Shown here in pieces: positions 8,766 through 16,699 of a stretch of DNA of 64,000 bases (the first letter of the stretch is position 1; each line of letters begins with the position of its first letter). The position numbers and the translations under genes were made by a program. The notes below the pieces were generated by a model. The model saw only the letters and a program-made list of their open reading frames with translations, was not told where the DNA came from and ran no database searches. Source of the DNA: Actinomadura darangshiensis (GTDB lineage: Bacteria; Actinomycetota; Actinomycetes; Streptosporangiales; Streptosporangiaceae); contig NZ_SMKY01000002.1 in NCBI RefSeq assembly GCF_004349235.1, positions 1 to 64,000 of the forward strand, in the 5' to 3' direction.

Positions 8766-9990
8766 CGAGCGAGAAGGGCCTGAAGAGCGAGTAGGGCCCG
8801 GCAAGGATCTGGACGGGATGCGCGTCGCGCTCGTCCTCGGCACGAGCGCCGGCGGTGTCGGGCGGCATGTCAGGTCCGTCGCCGAGCGCCTGGCGGGACG
8901 CGGTGCCCGCGTGCTGGTCTGCGGGCCCGCGTCGACGGAGGATCTGTTCGGCTTCGCCGCGGGCGGCGCCCGGTTCGCCGAGGTCGACCTCGCCGACCGG
9001 CCCCGGCCGGTCAGCGACGCCAAGGCCGTCGCGCGGCTTCGGTCGCTGCTGCGCGACGCCGACGTCGTCCACGCCCACGGCCTGCGGGCGGGGGCCCTAG
9101 CGGTGGCGGCGTGCGCGCGGATCGCGCCGGGCCCGCTGCGCTTCTCGCGCGGCGGGCCGCCGCTGGTCGTCACGCTCCACAACGCGGTCATCACGGGCGG
9201 GCGGACCGCCGCGGTCTACGGGGCGCTGGAGCGCGTCGTCGCGCGGGGCGCCGCGCGCGTCCTCGGCGTCTCGCCCGACCTGGAGGAGCGGATGCGGGCC
9301 CTCGGCGCCCGCTCGGCCGGGCACGCGATCGTCCCGGCCCCCGCGCCGCAGGCGCCGCCCGGCCCGGCCGTCCGCGCCGACCTGCGGGCGGCGCTGGGCG
9401 CGGGGGAGCGCCCGCTGGTCCTCACGGTCGGGCGCCTCGCCGCGCAGAAGGGCCTGCCGACGCTGCTGGACGCGGCGGCGGTCTGGGCGGGACGCACCCC
9501 GCAGCCGCTGGTCGCGATCGTCGGCGACGGCCCGCTGGAGGACGAGCTGAACGCCCGCATCGAGGCCGAGGACCTGCCGGTCAGGCTGCTCGGCCGCCGC
9601 TCCGACATCCCCGGCCTGCTCGCCGCCTGCGACGTGGCGGTCGTCCCGAGCGTGTGGGAGGGGCAGCCGCTGATCGTCCAGGAGATCCTGCGGGCCGGGC
9701 GGCCGCTCGTCGCGACCCGTGTCGGAGGCGTCCCCGGCATGGTGGGCGCGGCGGAGCGGGGTGGCGCAGGCCCGCTGCTGCACGGGCCGGAGAGCGAGGC
9801 GGCGCTGCTGGTGCCCCCGAACGACGCCGAGGCGCTGGGACGCGCGGTGAGCCGGGTCCTGGACGATCCGTCCCTGGCGGCGCGGCTCGGGTCGGCCGCC
9901 GCCCGCCGGTCGGCGCGGCTGCCCGGCGAGGACGACGCGGCGGACCAGCTCGCGGACCTCTACCGGGACGTGCTGAACACCGGGCCTTAG
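8758..9990 (+). CDS. GT-B glycosyltransferase, family 4 type
   Basis: 410 aa with two Rossmann-like halves: a GG(V)GRH loop near residue 35 and VLTVGRLAAQKGLPTLLDAA near residue 225, then VPSVWEGQPLIVQE containing the EX7E motif of retaining GT4 enzymes. It would transfer a sugar from a nucleotide donor; acceptor and sugar are not evident. The ATG overlaps the end of murJ by 8 nt; ATG 8818 (residue 21) is an alternative nearer the first conserved strand. Its place after murJ suggests an envelope glycan or glycolipid substrate, which is inference. Confidence 0.82.
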   Translation: MPDEREGPEERVGPGKDLDGMRVALVLGTSAGGVGRHVRSVAERLAGRGARVLVCGPASTEDLFGFAAGGARFAEVDLADRPRPVSDAKAVARLRSLLRDADVVHAHGLRAGALAVAACARIAPGPLRFSRGGPPLVVTLHNAVITGGRTAAVYGALERVVARGAARVLGVSPDLEERMRALGARSAGHAIVPAPAPQAPPGPAVRADLRAALGAGERPLVLTVGRLAAQKGLPTLLDAAAVWAGRTPQPLVAIVGDGPLEDELNARIEAEDLPVRLLGRRSDIPGLLAACDVAVVPSVWEGQPLIVQEILRAGRPLVATRVGGVPGMVGAAERGGAGPLLHGPESEAALLVPPNDAEALGRAVSRVLDDPSLAARLGSAAARRSARLPGEDDAADQLADLYRDVLNTGP

Positions 9991-10082
9991 ACGCGGTAAC
10001 CGGGGACATGGTTCGGAACCGGACCGAGAATTTTCCGGGGGGCGGGGAACCGGGGCCGGTCGTTCAGCGTTCAAGTAGGTAA

Positions 10083-10184
10083 TCGGAGGGGAGTATCCCC
10101 GCGCGCGGTTCCCGTCAGTACGGCCGGTCCATACCGTCCCGGGTTCCGCGGCCCTCGCTCGTCCGGGCGGGAGAGACCTCCGGC
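10083..10184 (+). promoter_or_regulatory. yybP-ykoY (Mn2+) riboswitch in the terC leader
   Basis: The leader carries the class hallmarks in order: GGGGAGTA at 10088-10095, CCCGTCAGTACGG at 10111-10123, and GGGAGAGACCTCCG at 10169-10182. P1 can form between CGGAGG (10084-10089) and CCTCCG (10177-10182). The class senses Mn2+ and often controls TerC/Alx and MntP genes. The strand ACCTCCGGCG (10176-10185) is also the exact complement of CGCCGGAGGT (10199-10208), which contains the terC ribosome-binding site. Ligand-stabilised P1 would therefore free the ribosome site, a translational ON switch. The match is by eye, not by covariance model. Confidence 0.8.
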
Positions 10185-10215
10185 GCTCGTTTCGTGTCCG
10201 CCGGAGGTGTTCACG

Positions 10216-11214
10216 GTGTCAGTCTCACCCTTGATCTGGTCCCTGACGATCGCGGGGATCCTCGCGGTCATCGCCGCCGACCTGTTCCTCATCCACCGCA
10301 ACGACACGCGGGAGTTCACCACCCGCCGCGCCGCGTTCTGGTCGGGGATCTACATCGGCCTCGCGGTGCTGTTCGGCATCGGCGTCTGGGCGTTCGCCGG
10401 CGGCCGGTACGCCGGCGAGTACTTCGGCGGCTTCGTCACCGAGAAGAGCCTCAGCGTCGACAACCTCTTCGTGTTCATGGTGATCCTCACCCGGTTCGCG
10501 GTGCCGAGGCACGCCCAGCACACCGTGCTGATGGCGGGCATCGTGATCGCGCTGGTGCTGCGCGGCCTGTTCATCGCGGTCGGCGCGGCGGCCATCGCGA
10601 CCTTCACCTGGGTGTTCTTCATCTTCGGCGCGTTCCTCATCTGGACGGCGATCGGCCTGGTCCGCGGCGGCGACGAGGACGAGTTCAAGGAGAACGGGCT
10701 GCTGCGCTGGGCCAAGCGGGTCATCCCGACGTCCGACGACTACGACGGCGCCCGGTTCCTCACCCGCGAGTCGGGCCGCCGGGTCGTGACCCCGATGGCC
10801 ATCGTCATGATCGCGATCGGCTCCACCGACGTGCTGTTCGCGCTGGACTCGATCCCCGCGATCTTCGGGCTGACGACCGAGCCGTACCTGGTCTTCACCG
10901 CCAACGCGTTCGCGCTGATGGGCCTGGTCCAGCTGTACTTCCTGCTCGGCGGGCTCACCGACCGGCTCGTCTACCTCGCGCACGGGCTGGCCTTCATCCT
11001 CGGCTTCATCGGCGTCAAGCTGATCCTGCACGCGCTGCACGAGTACGGCGCCGGGTGGGCGCCGGAGATCCCGATCTGGCTGTCCCTCGCCGTGATCGCC
11101 GGGACGCTGGCCGCCACCACCGTCGCCAGCCTCGCCGTCGGCCCGAAGCGCTCCAAGGACGCGAAGGCGGCGGAGGGCTCGGAGCAGGACGCCGCGGCGG
11201 CACGCGAGGGGTGA
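10216..11214 (+). CDS. TerC family integral membrane protein (Alx-like)
   Basis: 332 aa with about 8-9 membrane helices. The conserved acidic motifs SVDNLFVFMVILTRF (about residue 79) and STDVLFALDSIPAIFGLT (about residue 200) are the signature of TerC/Alx proteins, implicated in Mn2+ export or co-factoring of exported proteins. GTG 10216 is preferred because GGAGG at 10203-10207 ends 8 nt upstream; GTG 10207 would overlap that site. The C-terminus is a charged cytosolic tail. The gene stands alone behind a yybP-ykoY riboswitch, which strongly supports a manganese-related role. Confidence 0.9.
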   Translation: MSVSPLIWSLTIAGILAVIAADLFLIHRNDTREFTTRRAAFWSGIYIGLAVLFGIGVWAFAGGRYAGEYFGGFVTEKSLSVDNLFVFMVILTRFAVPRHAQHTVLMAGIVIALVLRGLFIAVGAAAIATFTWVFFIFGAFLIWTAIGLVRGGDEDEFKENGLLRWAKRVIPTSDDYDGARFLTRESGRRVVTPMAIVMIAIGSTDVLFALDSIPAIFGLTTEPYLVFTANAFALMGLVQLYFLLGGLTDRLVYLAHGLAFILGFIGVKLILHALHEYGAGWAPEIPIWLSLAVIAGTLAATTVASLAVGPKRSKDAKAAEGSEQDAAAAREG

Positions 11215-11249
11215 GAGCGGGATCACCTTCCCCAGTCATCCGAATCCTG

Positions 11250-11258
11250 TTCTAGAAT
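11250..11258 (+). promoter_or_regulatory. Candidate promoter/operator for the acyl-CoA dehydrogenase
   Basis: TTCTAGAA (11250-11257) is a perfect palindrome that overlaps a good -10 sequence, TAGAAT (11253-11258). TGTTCTAG resembles one half of KstR-type operators found at actinobacterial sterol/fatty-acid genes, but the other half is not conserved. No clear -35 is visible. Confidence 0.35.
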
Positions 11259-11291
11259 CTCGGTCAAAAGGTCCTGAGAGAGGGTTGACGC

Positions 11292-13499
11292 ATGGCCATC
11301 GGGCTGACCGAGGAGCACGAGGCGCTCGCCGATTCGGTGCGCGGCTTCGCCGACCGCAACATCCCGGCGGCGGCCGTCCGGGCCGCGCTGGACGCGGACG
11401 AGGAGACCAGGCCCGAGTTCTGGCCCGCCCTGGCGGAGCAGGGCCTGCTCGGGCTGCACCTGGCCGAGGAGCACGGCGGGCAGGGCTTCGGGCTGCTGGA
11501 GCTGTCGGTGGTGCTGGAGGAGCTCGGCCGCGCCGCCGCGCCCGGCCCCTTCCTGCCGACCGTGCTGGCGAGCGCGGTGATCGACGCGTCCAGCAACGCC
11601 AAGCTCCGCGCGGAGCTGCTGCCCGCGCTGGCGGACGGGTCGAGGACGGCCGCGCTCGCGCTGGACGGCGAGCTGACCGGCCGCCGCGATGGCGACTCCC
11701 TCATCGTGTCCGGCACGTCGGCGACGGTGCTCGGCGCCGCGCTCGCCGACGTGCTGGTCCTGCCGGTCACCGTGAGCGGCTCCGGGGACGACGGCGAGCA
11801 GTGGGTCGCGGTCGACGCCGCCGACCTCACCGTCACGCCGGTGGCGAGCCTGGACAGGGTCCGCCGTGTCGCCGCCGTCGAGGTCCAGGGTGCGGCCGTC
11901 GCCGCGGACCGCGTCCTGGACGGCCTCACCACCGGCCGGGTCCAGGACCTGGCCGCGGCGCTGTTCGGCGCCGAGGCCGCCGGCCTCGCCGGATGGCTGG
12001 TGACGACCGCGGCCGAGTACGCCAAGGTCCGCGAGCAGTTCGGCCGCCCGATCGGGCAGTTCCAGGGCGTCAAGCACAAGGCCGCCCGCAGCCTCATCGC
12101 GCTGGAGCAGGCCCGCGCCGCCGCGTGGGACGCCGCCCGCGCGCTCGACGAGGGCACCGGGGAAGCCGGGTTCGCCGCCGCCGTCTCCGCGGTCATCGCG
12201 CTGGACGCGGGCGTGCAGACGGCCCGCGACGCCATCCAGATCCTCGGCGGCATCGGATTCACCTGGGAGCACGACGCGCACGTCTACCTGCGCCGCGCGC
12301 TCACGCTGCGGTCGCTGCTCGGCCCGTCCAAGGACTGGGCCGCGAAGGCCGCCGCGCTCGCGCTGGACGGCGGCCGCCGCGAGGTCGTCCTGGAACTGGA
12401 CGAGCACGCCCAGCCGCTGCGCGAGCGGATCCGCGCCGAGATCGCCGAGCTGGCCGCGGTCGAGGACAAGGACGCGCTGCACGCGAGGATGGGCGACGAG
12501 GGCTGGACCGTCCCGCACTTCCCGAAGCCGTGGGGGCGCGAGGCCGGGCCGGTCGAGCAGATCCTCATCCAGCAGGAGCTGAGGGCCGCCAAGGTCAAGG
12601 CCCCGAACCTCGGGATCGGCGCCTGGCTGGTGCCCTCCCTCGTCCGGTACGCGACGGACGAGCAGAAGGAGAAGTTCCTCCGCCCGACGCTGCGCGGCAA
12701 GATCGTGTGGTGCCAGCTGTTCTCCGAGCCGGGCGCCGGCTCCGACCTCGCGTCCCTGTCGATGAAGGCCGAGCGGGTCGAGGGCGGCTGGAAGCTCACC
12801 GGCCAGAAGATCTGGACGTCGCTCGCCCACCACGCCGAGTGGGGCTTCTGCATCGCCCGGACGAACCCCGACGCGCCCAAGCACGACGGCATCACCTACT
12901 TCCTGGTGGACATGAAGTCCGCGGGAGTGGACGTCCGCCCGCTGCGCGAGCTGACCGGTGACGCCCTGTTCAACGAGGTGTTCCTGGACGGCGTGTTCGT
13001 CCCGGACGAGCACGTGGTCGGCGAGGTCGACAAGGGCTGGCAGGTCGCCCGAAACACCCTGTCGAACGAGCGGGTGTCGCTGTCGACCGGCGGGGGGCTC
13101 GGCATGGGCGTCCCCGAGCTGCTGAGGTTCTTCGCGAACCGGGAGCCGGACGCGGTCGCCGCCGCCGAGGTCGGCAGGCTCGTCGCGCAGGGCCAGTCGA
13201 TCGACCTGCTCGGCCTGCGCACCACGCTCAAGCAGCTGAACGGGGTGGAGCCGGGCGCGGAGGCCAGCGTCCGCAAGCTCCTCGGCGTCCAGTTCAACCA
13301 GGACGTCGCCGACTACTGCTTCGCGGCGCAGGGCACCGCCGCGACCACCGAGGTGCCGATGGGCGAGAGCGGCATCGTGGGGCGGGCCATGCTGTTCAGC
13401 CGCGCGATGACGATCTACGGCGGCACCACCGAGGTGCAGCTCAACATCATCGGTGAGCGCATCCTCGGCCTCCCGCGCGACCCCGAACCCGGCAAGTAG
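11292..13499 (+). CDS. Two-domain (fused) acyl-CoA dehydrogenase
   Basis: 735 aa, about twice the length of a single acyl-CoA dehydrogenase. The N-terminal unit (about residues 1-365) ends with ILGGIGFTWEHDAHVYLRRA; the C-terminal unit (about 385-735) has CQLFSEPGAGSDLASL, KIWTSLAHHAEWG and ends with IYGGTTEVQLNIIGERILG. In actinobacteria, FadE34-type enzymes in sterol side-chain breakdown are fused like this, with one half catalytic and the other structural. The C-terminal GGTTEV replaces the EGT of enzymes that use that Glu as base, so the base probably lies elsewhere. A GAGAGAGGG site precedes ATG 11292. The substrate cannot be named; no other catabolic gene is adjacent. Confidence 0.87.
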   Translation: MAIGLTEEHEALADSVRGFADRNIPAAAVRAALDADEETRPEFWPALAEQGLLGLHLAEEHGGQGFGLLELSVVLEELGRAAAPGPFLPTVLASAVIDASSNAKLRAELLPALADGSRTAALALDGELTGRRDGDSLIVSGTSATVLGAALADVLVLPVTVSGSGDDGEQWVAVDAADLTVTPVASLDRVRRVAAVEVQGAAVAADRVLDGLTTGRVQDLAAALFGAEAAGLAGWLVTTAAEYAKVREQFGRPIGQFQGVKHKAARSLIALEQARAAAWDAARALDEGTGEAGFAAAVSAVIALDAGVQTARDAIQILGGIGFTWEHDAHVYLRRALTLRSLLGPSKDWAAKAAALALDGGRREVVLELDEHAQPLRERIRAEIAELAAVEDKDALHARMGDEGWTVPHFPKPWGREAGPVEQILIQQELRAAKVKAPNLGIGAWLVPSLVRYATDEQKEKFLRPTLRGKIVWCQLFSEPGAGSDLASLSMKAERVEGGWKLTGQKIWTSLAHHAEWGFCIARTNPDAPKHDGITYFLVDMKSAGVDVRPLRELTGDALFNEVFLDGVFVPDEHVVGEVDKGWQVARNTLSNERVSLSTGGGLGMGVPELLRFFANREPDAVAAAEVGRLVAQGQSIDLLGLRTTLKQLNGVEPGAEASVRKLLGVQFNQDVADYCFAAQGTAATTEVPMGESGIVGRAMLFSRAMTIYGGTTEVQLNIIGERILGLPRDPEPGK

Positions 13500-13502
13500 G
13501 CG

Positions 13503-13850
13503 CTAACGGCGCGGGCGGAAGGTGTAGGTGAAGTTCACCAGCACGATGCCGACGATCACGAACAGCAGGCCCGGGAGGCCCGCGTTGACGACGCCGATCG
13601 CGCTCAGCGGGATCGCGGCGAGCAGCGACAGCACGGCCATGGCCAGGCTGTGGTCGCCCTCGCCGCGGCTCCGCGGCTCCGGTGCCCGGCGAGGCCAGGG
13701 CCGCGGCGCGGCGGCGGTGCGGGCGTCCAGGCTCTCCTGGATGCGGTCCACGACCGTCTCGATGAAGGCGTCGTCGTAGTCGGGCCCCAGCTCGCGCCGG
13801 GCCGCCATGGCCGCGGTGAGGTCCTCGCGCGGCAGTCGTGGGGTCGTCAT
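13503..13850 (-). CDS. Small two-helix membrane protein, function unknown
   Basis: 115 aa from ATG 13850. The acidic N-terminal half (MTTPRLPREDL, then ELGPDYDDAFIETVVDRIQE) is predicted cytosolic and helical, followed by a basic linker and two membrane helices (SLAMAVLSLLAAIPLSAIGV and LPGLLFVIVGIVLVNFTYTF). Such short proteins are common and uncharacterised in actinomycetes. On the minus strand TATAAC is followed by 6 nt and then ATG, so transcript and start codon may coincide (leaderless). A longer version from 13889 is possible but less convincing. It converges with the acyl-CoA dehydrogenase, 3 nt apart. Confidence 0.65.
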   Translation of the reverse strand: MTTPRLPREDLTAAMAARRELGPDYDDAFIETVVDRIQESLDARTAAAPRPWPRRAPEPRSRGEGDHSLAMAVLSLLAAIPLSAIGVVNAGLPGLLFVIVGIVLVNFTYTFRPRR

Positions 13851-13978
13851 AAATCCGTTATAGGCGGCGGGGTCCCCCATCGGCGTCACCCCGTGGGTCC
13901 AACCGTCTCCTACCTCTCAGGTGTGATCGGACCCGCGGGTAAACTTCCGCTTTCGCCCCAGATCACCCGGAGGTGTCC

Positions 13979-14434
13979 GTGACAGTGCGGGCCCGTACGA
14001 CCGTGCTCACCCGTACGAGCGTGCTCGCCGGCTGCGCCGTCGCGGCCGGGCTGGTCCTCGCCGGGTGCGGCGGCGAGAAGAAGGAGGCGGCGCCCTCGGC
14101 GCCGCCCACCACGCTGGCTCCGCTGCCGGCGGTGCGGGCCGCCGACGTCAAGCCGCTCGTCGGACGCTGGGCCGGCGCGGCCAAGGACTACTTCCAGTTC
14201 GCGGCGGACGGCCGCGGCGTGTGGGTGCGCGGCGGCCACAAGCTGTGGAGCGGCTCGGTCATCCCCGAGGGCGCGGGCAAGTACCGGTTCTCCTGGAAGG
14301 GCGGCGACCCCAAGACCGCGTCCTACTGGGGCATCTCCCTGAGCGAGGACAAGAAGTCGCTCGTGTTCGCTGTGACCAACCAGACCTACAAGAAGGCCGC
14401 CGAGAAGAAGGCCACGAAGAAGGGCAAGGGATGA
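13979..14434 (+). CDS. Small lipoprotein ahead of moxR
   Basis: 151 aa. A basic start and hydrophobic stretch lead to a lipobox LVLAGC, so the mature protein begins at Cys (about residue 23) and is predicted membrane-anchored outside the cell. A Pro/Ala linker is followed by a small domain with VGRWAGAAKDYFQFAADGRG and KYRFSWKGGDPKTASYWGIS, reminiscent of lipocalin-like or META-type beta-barrels, then a Lys-rich end. GGAGG at 13969-13973 sits 5 nt before GTG 13979, deciding the start. Its stop overlaps the moxR-type ATG (ATGA), so the three genes here are probably one operon. No known function recognised. Confidence 0.75.
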   Translation: MTVRARTTVLTRTSVLAGCAVAAGLVLAGCGGEKKEAAPSAPPTTLAPLPAVRAADVKPLVGRWAGAAKDYFQFAADGRGVWVRGGHKLWSGSVIPEGAGKYRFSWKGGDPKTASYWGISLSEDKKSLVFAVTNQTYKKAAEKKATKKGKG

Positions 14435-15300
14435 CCGACGGGATGTTCGCCTCGCCGGCCGACGTGGAGGGCAGGCTCGCGGGCGTGCGCTACCTCGCGG
14501 ACGAGGCGATCGCCACGACCGTGTACCTCGCCCAGGCGCTCGGCAAGCCGCTGCTGGTCGAGGGCCCCGCCGGGGTCGGGAAGACCGAGCTGGCCAAGGC
14601 CGTCGCGGCGGCCACCGGCGCCGAGCTGATCCGGCTCCAGTGCTACGAGGGCCTGGACGAGGCCCGCGCCCTCTACGAGTTCAACTACAAGAAGCAGCTG
14701 CTCGCGATCCAGGCCGCCCCGGCGGACCGGGCCTGGCAGGAGACCCACGAGGACATCTTCTCCGAGGAGTTCCTGCTGGAGCGCCCGCTGCTGGCGGCGA
14801 TCCGGCGCGCCGACCCGACCGTCCTGCTGATCGACGAGGCGGACAAGGCCGACGTCGAGGTGGAGGGCATGCTGCTGGAGGTCCTGTCGGACTTCCAGGT
14901 GACGATCCCCGAGCTGGGGACGCTCGCCGCCGTCCGCCGCCCGTTCGTGCTGATCACCTCGAACGCGGCGCGGGAGCTGTCGGAGGCGCTCAAGCGCCGC
15001 TGCCTCTACCTGCACCTGAACTACCCGGCGCCGGAAAGGGAACGCGACATCGTGCTCGCGCAGGTCCCGGGGATCGAGGCGGAGCTGGCCGAGCAGCTCG
15101 TCCGCACCGTCGGCACGCTGCGCGACCTGGAGATCAAGAAGGCGCCGTCGATCGCCGAGACGGTCGACTGGGCGCGCACGCTGCTCGCCCTGGGGCTGGA
15201 CGACCTGGACGAGGCCGCCGTCGCCCGCACCCTCGGCGTCGTCCTCAAGCACGTGTCCGACCAGGAACGCGCCGCCAAGGAACTCGGGCTGCGGGGCTGA
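14431..15300 (+). CDS. MoxR family AAA+ ATPase
   Basis: 289 aa. Walker A GPAGVGKTE (about residue 46), Walker B VLLIDEADKA (about 132), sensor-type ITSNAARELSEALKRRC (about 173) and the MoxR alpha-helical C-terminal domain are present. MoxR ATPases act as chaperones that work with VWA-domain partners to mature or activate other protein complexes; the partner here is the adjacent CoxE-like gene. ATG overlaps the lipoprotein stop by 4 nt, and 1 nt separates it from the next gene. The client complex is not encoded nearby, so the target is unknown. Confidence 0.9.
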   Translation: MTDGMFASPADVEGRLAGVRYLADEAIATTVYLAQALGKPLLVEGPAGVGKTELAKAVAAATGAELIRLQCYEGLDEARALYEFNYKKQLLAIQAAPADRAWQETHEDIFSEEFLLERPLLAAIRRADPTVLLIDEADKADVEVEGMLLEVLSDFQVTIPELGTLAAVRRPFVLITSNAARELSEALKRRCLYLHLNYPAPERERDIVLAQVPGIEAELAEQLVRTVGTLRDLEIKKAPSIAETVDWARTLLALGLDDLDEAAVARTLGVVLKHVSDQERAAKELGLRG

Positions 15301-15301
15301 C

Positions 15302-16699
15302 ATGGCGTCCCTCGTCGACCGGCACACCGGGTTCGTCGCGGAGCTGCGGCGGGCCGGGCTGCCGGTGTCGGTCGCCGAAGGGCTGGACGCGGTGCGCGCC
15401 ATGCAGGCCGTCGACCTGCTCGACCGCGAGTCGCTGCGCGCCGCCTACGCCGCGACGGTCGTCAAGCGCCCGCAGCACCGCCCGACGTTCGACACGCTCT
15501 TCGACCTGTGGTTCCCGGCGGCGGTCGGGGACGGCGCGGGGGCCGTGCGCGATCCGGACCGTCCCGCCCGCACGGCCCGCGACGACGGGCGCCCGGTCCC
15601 CTCCGCGCTGGACCCGCGCGTGCAGGAGCGCCGCGACGAGCTGGCGGAACTGCTGCTGTCCGGGGACGACGCCGGGCTGCGGCAGTTCGCCCGCCTCGCC
15701 GTCACCGAGTTCGGCCAGACGCCCGGGCAGGAGTCGTGGTTCTCCTCCGGCGTCCTGAACACGCTGTCGCCGGAGACCCTGATGGCGCGGCTGCTCAACG
15801 CCGTCCTCGGCGGAGGGCAGCGCGAGGGCATGGCCGAGCGGGTCGCGCGCCGGACATTCCGCGACCGCATCGCCCGCTTCCAGGACCTCGTCGCGGGCGA
15901 GGTGCGGCGCCGCATCGCCGAGGACACCGGTGTCGAGCGGACCGCGCGCATCGCCGTCCGCCCGCCGCTGGAGCGGCTCGACTTCGCCTCCGCGAACCGC
16001 GCCGAGATGGAGGGGCTGCGCCGCGAGGTGTATCCGCTGGCCCGTAAGCTCGCGTCCCGGCTCGTGCAGAAGCAGCGGCACGGCAGGCGCGGCCGGCTCG
16101 ACTTCCGCCGGACGGTCCGCGCGTCCCTGGCCAGCGGAGGAGTGCCGCTGACCACGCACCACCGGCCGCGCCGCCCGCACAAGCCGGAGCTGGTCGTGCT
16201 GTGCGACGCCAGCGACTCGGTGTCGGCGTTCGCGCACTTCACGCTGCTGCTGACGTTCGCGCTGCGGGAGCAGTTCAGCAAGGTCCGCGCGTTCGCGTTC
16301 ATCGACGCCACCGACGAGATCACCAAGTACTTCGCGCCGGGCACGGACGTCGTGGACGCGATGGCGCGCCTCGCCGCCGAAGCCGACCTGGTCTGGATCA
16401 CCGGCCGCTCCAACTACGGTCACGCCATCAAGGTGTTCGACGACAAGTACCGCGACGCCGTCACGTCCAAGACGTCCCTGCTCATCCTCGGCGACGCCCG
16501 CTCCAACTATGGCGAGCTGTCGCTGCCGGTCCTGCGGTCGATGGTCGACCGCGCCCGGCACGCGTACTGGCTGAACCCCGAGCCGCGCGGCCAGTGGGAC
16601 ACCGGCGACTCCGCCGCGTCCCGGTACGGCGACCTGGTCCCCATGTTCGAGTGCCGCAACCTGACCCAGCTCGCCGCGTTCATCGAGGAGCTCGCGTGA
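15302..16699 (+). CDS. CoxE-like VWA domain protein (MoxR partner)
   Basis: 465 aa. N-terminal helical CoxE-like region, basic middle part (QKQRHGRRGRLDFRRTVRAS), then a von Willebrand A domain beginning LVVLCDASDSVSAF with the MIDAS DxSxS motif, followed by FALREQFSKVRAFAFID and ITGRSNYGHAIK, and ending with AYWLNPEPRGQWDTGDS. This is the usual VWA partner of MoxR ATPases, named after the CO dehydrogenase maturation factor CoxE. No CO dehydrogenase is in the window. It overlaps the 3' end of the convergent MFS gene by 20 nt. Confidence 0.88.
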   Translation: MASLVDRHTGFVAELRRAGLPVSVAEGLDAVRAMQAVDLLDRESLRAAYAATVVKRPQHRPTFDTLFDLWFPAAVGDGAGAVRDPDRPARTARDDGRPVPSALDPRVQERRDELAELLLSGDDAGLRQFARLAVTEFGQTPGQESWFSSGVLNTLSPETLMARLLNAVLGGGQREGMAERVARRTFRDRIARFQDLVAGEVRRRIAEDTGVERTARIAVRPPLERLDFASANRAEMEGLRREVYPLARKLASRLVQKQRHGRRGRLDFRRTVRASLASGGVPLTTHHRPRRPHKPELVVLCDASDSVSAFAHFTLLLTFALREQFSKVRAFAFIDATDEITKYFAPGTDVVDAMARLAAEADLVWITGRSNYGHAIKVFDDKYRDAVTSKTSLLILGDARSNYGELSLPVLRSMVDRARHAYWLNPEPRGQWDTGDSAASRYGDLVPMFECRNLTQLAAFIEELA

